This document shows positions 57,346 to 64,000 of a stretch of DNA of 64,000 nucleotides, piece by piece. Origin of the DNA: Nematocida parisii ERTm1. Taxonomy: Eukaryota > Microsporidia. The stretch spans positions 334,983 through 398,982 of the forward strand of contig NW_013524647.1 in the NCBI RefSeq assembly GCF_000250985.1. Direction: 5' to 3'. A program made the position numbers and the translations under genes. Under the pieces are notes generated by a model, which saw nothing but the letters and a program-made list of their open reading frames with translations, was not told the origin of the DNA and made no database searches. Position 1 is the stretch's first letter. Every line of letters begins with the position of its first letter.

Positions 57346-57539
57346 AAACAAAGAGCAGAATAATAATTTATTTATATGGATAATTAATAAATTACAAATT
57401 AGGAAATAACTTATAAAATATTCTATTTATAGATATAAGATAATGAAATAATTACTAAAAAGAGTAATTATGTCCATTATAGGAAATATCCGTTATTTTT
57501 AATAAATCACAAGAATATTCAAATTATCACAATATGAAT
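57346..57539. other. AT-rich spacer
   Basis: About 190 AT-rich bases upstream of alpha7; nothing specific seen. Confidence 0.35.
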
Positions 57540-57980
57540 ATACTTATAACAGAGTATAACAGAGTATGCATGAGTATAACAGGTATATTACAGTATAATA
57601 CAGTATAATACAGTACAGCCCGAATAATATGCATGAATATACAGTACAACCCAAACAGAGTATAACGCAGTATATAGCACAGTATAATATGCATGTATAT
57701 GTCTATATACAGTATAATATAGTATATAGCACAGTATAATAGAGTATAATACAGTATATATTACAGTATAATAGACATATTACAGTATATTACAGTATAA
57801 CCCGAACAGAGTATAATAGAGTATATTACAGTATAACCCGATATAACCCTAATAATAGATGTAATACAGTATGAATATACTTATATAACCCGAATATACA
57901 GTATAATATGTATAATATGTCTATTATACGTATATTACAGTACAGCCCGATATAACCCTAATATACGTATATTATACTTA
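57540..57980 (+). repeat. GAGTATAACAG / ACAGTATAATACAG array upstream of Pol I gene
   Basis: About 440 bases of degenerate repeats (GAGTATAACAG at 57552 and 57572, many ACAGTATAATA), interspersed with TATAACCCGAA and CAGCCCGA words. Its words appear in reverse complement in the array after the same gene. Confidence 0.8.
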
Positions 57981-58062
57981 TAATACGCTGGTTTATTAAA
58001 TATTTATAGCGAATATTTTTATGGTGCAGTTAAATTCTAAGAAATATTTTTTTACTTAAAGA

Positions 58063-61000
58063 ATGGACAAGGAAAGACCATTACTGTTCAGAGGTCAGAG
58101 ACTAAATATGCAGATGTTTACACCGCAGGAGATTAAAAATGAAAGTGTTCTTAAAGTGATTGATTCCATGCTATACGATGACATGGGACATTCTGTTGTA
58201 GGGGGACTGCATGATTCAAGGCTTGGTGCAATGGATTCTGGGTCACCCTGTGGGAGTTGTAATCTTGGGTACAACAGGTGCCTGGGACACTTTGGGCATA
58301 TTGACTTACCACTCCCTGTTTATAACCCAATGACGTATGACGTACTAACAAAGGTTCTTAAACAGGCTTGTACGGTTTGTTATAGGTTCCGTATGGGCAA
58401 GGATGAATCAGAAGGGTATACAGCACAGATTAAACTAGCACGGTACGGGTATGAGATAGAAGCAGCACAAGTTGGTGATTTATTAAAGGACATGAAGTAT
58501 GCGGAAGTAAAGGAGGTTCTTAAGAATACTATCACAGAGGGCACTGCACAGAAAGAGGATTCAGTAGAGACCATGACACACGCCATAAGAAACAGATTCT
58601 TCGGGTTACAGAACAAGGCGTGCATGTGGTGCGGATCATCAGAGAGAAAAATAACCAGCGGATCACTGCGTATCCTGATTGAGAAAGAAGCTCAGTCAAA
58701 AGAAGGTCCTTCAGTGATAAAGGAAGAATTACTGCTTCCGATTGAAGCTGTCCAGATGGTCCAGAAACTCACGCAGAATGAAGAGGGATTATTAGGAGAA
58801 CTCTTCCCGAGTATGCACAGGAAGGTGCAGGGCACGAATTTCCTGCTGCCCATGTTTTTCATTGAGGTCGTCCTAGTGACGCCCAATCAGCTCCGGCCGA
58901 TGAATAAGCTTGCTAATGAATCGATCGTACCGAATCCCAGGACAGTGGCGTACCAGAATATCATCAGTGTATGCATAGACGTATTTAACTTAGAGGATCG
59001 GTCGGCTAAATCAGTCACTGCTAATTACATAAAGCTACAGGAGGTTGTTAGTGAACTGTACTCAGCCAGGGACGTATCCTCATCTAATAAAGCACAGGCA
59101 CAGGGTCTGAAACAGCTTATTGAGAAGAAGGATGGTATATTCAGGAAGAACATCATGGGGAAGCGGGTTAATTATATTGCACGGTCGGTTATTTCACCTG
59201 ATCCAGCGATTGGTGTGGATGAAGTGGGCCTTCCCGTTGAATTTGCATCTAAATTGACCATTCCCGTGGGGATATCCCCTGTTAATATTGAAGGGTTACG
59301 GCAGGCAGTGATTAACGGACCGGAATATCCAGGTGCTGAATTTGTAGAGGATTCATCAGGCAGGCTTATCAGCTTAAAGTACATATCACGTGATAAGAGG
59401 ATCCATCTGGCTAATCAGCTACTTACGTGCACGTCATTCAATGCCCACTCCATCACGGACAAAGATGCCCAGGAGGTGTTCACTGGGGAGGTGGACAGAC
59501 AGAAAATAGAGGGAAATATTCGCAGAGTATGGCGGCATATGCGATCGGGTGATAATGTCCTGGTTAACAGACAGCCATCCCTGCATAAAGTAAGTATGAT
59601 GGGGCATAAAGTAAAGGTGCTCCCAAGGGAGAGGACCATCCGTCTTCATTATGTCAACTGTAACTCGTACAATGCCGACTTTGATGGGGACGAGATGAAC
59701 GTTCACTTCCCACAGGATATTGCATCGCAGGTGGAAGTGGCTGAAGTGTGCTCAACTAACCACTGCTTTATTTCTGCAACTAATGGGGCACCCGTACGTG
59801 GCCATGTACAGGACCATGTGGTTATGGGGGCAATCCTCTCACAGAAGAATATTTTCGTGGAGAAGGACGAGTACGCCCAGCTACTCGTGGCAGCTCTGGG
59901 GAACATTCCAAGCATAAAGAAGTACGCCCTGGAGCAGCCTGCAATTCTTAGGCCAGTAAGGAAGTATACGGGAAATCAGTGCATCACAGGGGTTATTCGC
60001 AACTTAGGCATCGACATAAGCATATCGTGCAAGACCAAGCTGAGTGACCAGTTTATAACCCGGAATGGTGTGGTTATTTGCGGGTCCCTGGATAAGTCGC
60101 AGATCGGAACTTCCTCATACGGCCTGACGCATGCAGTGAATGAGAAGTACGGCGGTGCCATGAGCAATAATTTACTAACGGCGATCGGAAGACTTCTTAA
60201 TCGGGCACTGGTCGTATTCGGACATTCGTGCACCATGGACGACCTGGCAATATTTGAAGGTGCTGAGCACTGCAGAAGGCAAGAAATTGAGCAGGGACTC
60301 CTTGAGGGGAGTAGTGTCTCAAACACGTTCTTGGAGAACAACCCGGAGTATCTCTTGAAAGTCTCTAGGATCGCTGCGATCGGAGAAGTCCCTGAGGATA
60401 AAAAGGAGCTGGATGCAGAGATGAGGAAGCCAACGAGTGAGTGCTCCTCAAAGGTTCTTGATATAACGAGTGCTGGTCTGTGCACAAAGGGAAAGAGTAA
60501 CCGCATGTACATTATGGTGGCTTCGGGTGCAAAGGGCAGTTTAGTGAACTTAGGCCAAATTATATCTATGCTTGGCCAGCAGGAACTTGAAGGAATGCGT
60601 GTGCCGATGATGCCCACTGGGAGAACTCTTCCCACGTTCAACCCACTGGAGAATACGCCACGGGCGCACGGGTTTATTGCCCAGCGGTTCTTAACGGGAG
60701 TGCACCCAGAGGAGTTTTACTTCCACTGCATGGCAGGAAGGGAGGGATTGATTGATACGGCCGTTAAGACCAGTAGGTCAGGATACTTGCAGAGGTGTCT
60801 TATTAAGCACTTAGAAGGTCTCCGGATTGATGTGGATGGGTCTGTGAAGGATGCAGATGGTTCTGTTATTCAGATGGTATACGGAGAAGACGGCATTCAT
60901 CCAGAGAAGTCGGCGTACCTGCACAATCACGAATTCTTCAACCAGAACCAGCACGGCGTATCCGATGGCAAGATACACGGCGTACTGGGCATAAACACGG

Positions 61001-62349
61001 GCGAGTTGTACAATATGCGTACTATTACAGGGCGAGTCTCTGAGAAGTACTTGAAGTCATCTGAGCGCAGCATAAGAAAGGATAATTTATGGGAGAGGTA
61101 CATTAAATGCACAGCAGAACCGGGTGAAGCCGTTGGAGTACTTGCTGCACAGAGTGTGGGAGAACCCTCTACGCAGATGACACTGAACACCTTCCACTTA
61201 GCCGGTGTTGGGGGAAAGAACGTGACTCTCGGCATGCCCCGGCTGAAGGAGCTGGTCATGCACGCCACTAAAAAGATAAAGACCCCGATTATGACTGTAG
61301 AAGCAAAGCGGCCACCAACCCCAGGGGAGGAGCAGATCCTAAATGTCTCAGGCCGCAAGAGCCTCCTGTCACTCATCACAGGCATAAAACTATCCGAGCA
61401 AGTGCTGCTGTATAATACTACACCAGTACAGCAACTAAAAATATCGATTACCCCGTTCAGTGCAGTATTAGATGCCGTGGAGAGTGCCTTAAGAAGCGAG
61501 TTCTTTGTCAGGTTCAGTAGGAACATGAAGATGTTCTTCAAATCACTTGCATCCCAGGAGATAACCGAAACCTCAAAGGAACTCAAAGAACTCGTCCTGG
61601 ATAACCCGGATGAGGATGAGGATGCATCATCATCAAGCACCAGCCATGAAGACCTCTCAGATGAAGAACCCTCAGATGAGGACGGGAAGGATGAACAAGA
61701 ATCCGACCATGAAGAGGATAAATTTGAAGGTAAATTTGAAGAACCCTCCTGTGTTAATGATGGCACTACAATTCACATAACCCTGCACACGTCTGCAGCG
61801 TATAAGACACTTTACATGCCCCGTATTGAGGGCATACTCAGCAAGATGTACCTGGAGACAGGTGCTACATTTGAGAGCTGTACGTACAATAACAGCCAGT
61901 ACTTCGTGCAGCAGGGGGGTATCCACTCATTATTTGACCGGGTAGGGGACTCACTCCTTTGTGACTTAATGGATGTAACCACTGTAAGATCAAACAGTAT
62001 CTGGGAAATGTTCAGTACGCTTGGGATAGAAGCAGCACGGTCTTCTATCATCAGGGAGATAGCAGCTGTATTTGAGGTGTACGGTATAACAATTGATTAC
62101 AGGCACTTGTCACTGATTGCTGACTACATGACCCATAAGGGAACAATTATCTCATTCAACAGGAGTGCATTTAGTGTGATGGGGTCCCCTATCCAGAGGA
62201 TATCCTATGAGACTGCGTATACCTTCATAAAGGACACGATCGTAGACAGTTCAGTTGATAATTTAATTAACCCTTCATCCTGTCTTACGATAGGAAAGCC
62301 CATTCCGATCGGTACAAATATGTCTGAGGTAGGGTACAACATAGACTAA
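58063..62349 (+). CDS. RPA190: RNA polymerase I largest subunit (RPA190)
   Basis: The protein has 1,428 residues (yeast about 1,660). Zinc sites: CGSCNLGYNRCLGHFGHIDL at about 63-85 and CTVC at about 104, then CMWCGS at about 188. The active centre NADFDGDEMNVHFPQD lies at about 535-550, preceded by RQPSLHKVSMMGHK. The bridge-helix and trigger-loop region is GVLAAQSVGEPSTQMTLNTF then HLAGVGGKN at about 1,025-1,055. A long acidic Ser/Asp/Glu stretch at about 1,185-1,230 and no heptapeptide tail mark the Pol I form, not Pol II. It transcribes rDNA in the nucleolus. Codons are markedly GC-richer than in the 44-53 kb genes. Confidence 0.94.
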   Translation: MDKERPLLFRGQRLNMQMFTPQEIKNESVLKVIDSMLYDDMGHSVVGGLHDSRLGAMDSGSPCGSCNLGYNRCLGHFGHIDLPLPVYNPMTYDVLTKVLKQACTVCYRFRMGKDESEGYTAQIKLARYGYEIEAAQVGDLLKDMKYAEVKEVLKNTITEGTAQKEDSVETMTHAIRNRFFGLQNKACMWCGSSERKITSGSLRILIEKEAQSKEGPSVIKEELLLPIEAVQMVQKLTQNEEGLLGELFPSMHRKVQGTNFLLPMFFIEVVLVTPNQLRPMNKLANESIVPNPRTVAYQNIISVCIDVFNLEDRSAKSVTANYIKLQEVVSELYSARDVSSSNKAQAQGLKQLIEKKDGIFRKNIMGKRVNYIARSVISPDPAIGVDEVGLPVEFASKLTIPVGISPVNIEGLRQAVINGPEYPGAEFVEDSSGRLISLKYISRDKRIHLANQLLTCTSFNAHSITDKDAQEVFTGEVDRQKIEGNIRRVWRHMRSGDNVLVNRQPSLHKVSMMGHKVKVLPRERTIRLHYVNCNSYNADFDGDEMNVHFPQDIASQVEVAEVCSTNHCFISATNGAPVRGHVQDHVVMGAILSQKNIFVEKDEYAQLLVAALGNIPSIKKYALEQPAILRPVRKYTGNQCITGVIRNLGIDISISCKTKLSDQFITRNGVVICGSLDKSQIGTSSYGLTHAVNEKYGGAMSNNLLTAIGRLLNRALVVFGHSCTMDDLAIFEGAEHCRRQEIEQGLLEGSSVSNTFLENNPEYLLKVSRIAAIGEVPEDKKELDAEMRKPTSECSSKVLDITSAGLCTKGKSNRMYIMVASGAKGSLVNLGQIISMLGQQELEGMRVPMMPTGRTLPTFNPLENTPRAHGFIAQRFLTGVHPEEFYFHCMAGREGLIDTAVKTSRSGYLQRCLIKHLEGLRIDVDGSVKDADGSVIQMVYGEDGIHPEKSAYLHNHEFFNQNQHGVSDGKIHGVLGINTGELYNMRTITGRVSEKYLKSSERSIRKDNLWERYIKCTAEPGEAVGVLAAQSVGEPSTQMTLNTFHLAGVGGKNVTLGMPRLKELVMHATKKIKTPIMTVEAKRPPTPGEEQILNVSGRKSLLSLITGIKLSEQVLLYNTTPVQQLKISITPFSAVLDAVESALRSEFFVRFSRNMKMFFKSLASQEITETSKELKELVLDNPDEDEDASSSSTSHEDLSDEEPSDEDGKDEQESDHEEDKFEGKFEEPSCVNDGTTIHITLHTSAAYKTLYMPRIEGILSKMYLETGATFESCTYNNSQYFVQQGGIHSLFDRVGDSLLCDLMDVTTVRSNSIWEMFSTLGIEAARSSIIREIAAVFEVYGITIDYRHLSLIADYMTHKGTIISFNRSAFSVMGSPIQRISYETAYTFIKDTIVDSSVDNLINPSSCLTIGKPIPIGTNMSEVGYNID

Positions 62350-62379
62350 TAAACAGCTTAAATTTACTTAATCATAAAT

Positions 62380-62930
62380 ATACTGGTACACACCAGACAC
62401 TCCTATTATACATATACTGTATATATATAGACATATTATAGACCAGTTATAGTTCTTATGCTGTATATATAGACATATTATACTTATACTGTATATATAC
62501 TCTCTGTTATATATATACTCTTGTCACTGATATTCCTCTGTTATATATATACTCCTGTTATATGTGTATTCCTATTATAGTCACCTGTCATATACTCATA
62601 TCATATACTCATGCTGTATACCCCGCTTGTTGTATACTCCTATTATATGTGTATTCCTATTGTACTCTCTGTTATATATATAGGCCTATTGTGCTCTTGT
62701 TATAGATCTGTTATACTCATACTGTATATATACTCCTATTGTACTCCTCTTATTATATATATACTCCTCTTATCATATAGACCTGTTATACTTGTGTCGC
62801 ATAGTCTTGTTATATATAACCCGAATATTCACCTGTCATATATACTCTCTGTTATACTCTTATCATATACCCCTCTGTTGTATACCCCTCTTATCATATA
62901 CTCTTATCATATACTTCTCTTATTATAACT
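62380..62930 (+). repeat. CTGTTATATATATACTC array downstream of Pol I gene
   Basis: About 550 pyrimidine-rich bases of CTGTTATA, TATACTC and CCTATTATATGTGTATTC variants. CTGTTATACTC (62708 and 62849) is the exact reverse complement of GAGTATAACAG in the upstream array. A TATAACCCGAAT word is embedded at 62813-62826. Confidence 0.8.
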
Positions 62931-63072
62931 GTAATCTTATTTATGAATTATTTTTATTTATAAACCCTTTCAGGATCACGTGCAGAATGAACACATTTTA
63001 TAAAAACACAAAAATAAAAATTATATTTATTAAGAATAACTGACAATTTGAATATTTAATTGAAAATTCCCT

Positions 63073-64000
63073 TTATAGTGCAGATATAACCGAAATAAAT
63101 TCAATTGCTGCATCTTCTGCATAACTTTTATGGTTTGAGTACCCCAGGAAGCCCATGTGCCCACCCCGCTCAGTTAGCCCGAGTATAACATGAGTACTTT
63201 GCATGCACTCCTTTATGGGTATTGTATAATGCGGGACAATTGGGTCGTCCTTTGAATTCAGTATAAAGAATGGCTTCCTAATCTTATGAATAACATTTAC
63301 ACAGGACTCTTTATGATAATATTCCTGTAGGTCTGTGATACCGAATACTTTAGAAGTAAGTGCTACGTCTAATTCATGCATCGTGTTCATTTTTAGTAAT
63401 TTATCCACTGGGTACCCATTCTCTTCAAATACGTCTCTGTTCCTTTGTATGAATTTATGGATCTTCCTGGCGAATTCTCGGTTGTATATCCGCCTGGGGA
63501 TTGGTTTCTGCATATACTCAGATATCTTTACAAAATCAAAGGGGATCGAAATTGCCATGCCCCCTTTTATCCTGGATATTTCATCTTCTGTAAAGTGCAC
63601 GTCCATCTCACCAAAGGTTTTTGTCAGCCAGTGACCGCCCATGCTAAACCCTACACCAGAGACACTCCCAGTGTACGTGCTCAGGGCGTACTTAAACGTA
63701 GTGACTAAATCCTTATTCCACCCTATATGGAAGAACACCGGGGTTTTAAGCTTTTTAATAGTCCCCCGGGCACTCAGCCCGATCACTCTGTACCCCTCCT
63801 TAATAAGGTGTGAGGCAAGTATCCGTACATTCTTTGAATTAGCCGACCCACCAAGACCGTGCAGTACAATAACCGTATGCGTGGCAAGTACTTCTGGTTC
63901 GTACACCATAATCACAAAAGACCCTCCATCATCCTGTGTTATTTCTATTTGTGTATGCCTCTGCTGTAATGGCGTGCGTACAAAGTACGACACAGTCTGA
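63073..64000 (-). CDS. Alpha/beta hydrolase, ABHD1/2/3 (YheT) family, 5' end cut
   Basis: About 308 residues are present, and the frame remains open to the window edge, so the start is missing. VIVLHGLGGSANSKNVRILA is the oxyanion-hole block. The nucleophile is in GVGFSMGGHWL, the Asp in LNSKDDPIVP and the His in GGHMGFLG, spaced as in the family. The N-terminal part normally holds a membrane anchor, which would lie beyond the window. Relatives (yeast Eht1/Eeb1, animal ABHD1-3) act on acyl esters and phospholipids; the natural substrate here is not predictable. Confidence 0.88.
   Translation of the reverse strand, partial: QTVSYFVRTPLQQRHTQIEITQDDGGSFVIMVYEPEVLATHTVIVLHGLGGSANSKNVRILASHLIKEGYRVIGLSARGTIKKLKTPVFFHIGWNKDLVTTFKYALSTYTGSVSGVGFSMGGHWLTKTFGEMDVHFTEDEISRIKGGMAISIPFDFVKISEYMQKPIPRRIYNREFARKIHKFIQRNRDVFEENGYPVDKLLKMNTMHELDVALTSKVFGITDLQEYYHKESCVNVIHKIRKPFFILNSKDDPIVPHYTIPIKECMQSTHVILGLTERGGHMGFLGYSNHKSYAEDAAIEFISVISAL

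Noticed and set aside
60927-61766. 279-residue minus-strand frame rich in Ser
   Set aside because: Antisense to the Pol I largest subunit, and the Ser run mirrors its acidic segment.
58063-62349. Possibility that the large polymerase subunit is RPB1 (Pol II)
   Set aside because: No heptapeptide tail, and the acidic insert before the C-terminal part plus the N-terminal GGL-x-D-RLGA block are of Pol I type.
62611-63043. Tyr/Leu/Ser-rich plus-strand frames
   Set aside because: They are translations of the low-complexity array after the Pol I gene.

Overview
The window looks like a chromosome segment of a microsporidian, most like the Nematocida lineage. Reasons: eukaryotic machinery genes (SUN protein, cohesin and Smc5/6 kleisins, RNA polymerase subunits, 20S proteasome, eL32, uL13, eS10, tRNAs) are short and intron-free. 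Intergenic DNA is very AT-rich. Some neighbours are almost touching: two divergent ATGs are 5 bp apart at 9144/9150. A CCC-type signal sits just upstream of ribosomal protein starts. Fast-evolving membrane-anchored paralogues are scattered between conserved genes. Species assignment is inference.

Layout. 0.4-9.5 kb: class 3 lipase, P4-ATPase flippase, tRNA-Trp, RING protein, tRNA-Arg, polytopic membrane protein, SUN protein. 10-17.6 kb: a large unknown protein, a METTL2/6-type methyltransferase, a decayed paralogue, and a frameshifted membrane-anchored family member (A). 19-32 kb is the conserved core: eL32, an REXO-type exonuclease, a GC-rich structured RNA candidate (23.1-23.5 kb), DPH6, Nse4, family member B, Rad21/Scc1, Rpf2, uL13, a YL1_C protein, a 2Fe-2S ferredoxin and RPB5. 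32-36.7 kb: an unknown anchored protein, a decayed membrane gene, eS10, and a frameshifted dephospho-CoA-kinase-like gene that lacks the P-loop lysine. 37-47 kb is an accessory zone: family members C and D, two polytopic membrane proteins, a heavily frameshifted pseudogene, and the intact partner of the 15.5 kb relic. 47-53.4 kb is extremely AT-rich: biotin protein ligase, a repeat-containing anchored protein and glucose-6-phosphate dehydrogenase, all embedded in TAATAAGTAAT-type repeats. From about 54 kb the coding sequence is visibly more GC-rich: a diverged SDR, proteasome beta5 and alpha7, the Pol I largest subunit flanked by inverted-sense low-complexity arrays, and an alpha/beta hydrolase cut by the window end.

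How the genes relate: the core serves ribosome production (Pol I, RPB5, Rpf2, uL13, eL32, eS10, tRNAs, DPH6 for eEF2), chromosome structure (Nse4, Rad21, SUN, YL1_C) and protein turnover (proteasome, RING). The accessory genes are lineage-specific membrane proteins, several of them broken. The most unusual items are the structured RNA, the A_AAA_AAG frameshift in the CoA-kinase-like gene, and the C-terminally anchored families with intact and frameshifted copies. Where I say GC- or AT-rich, this was judged by eye and not computed.
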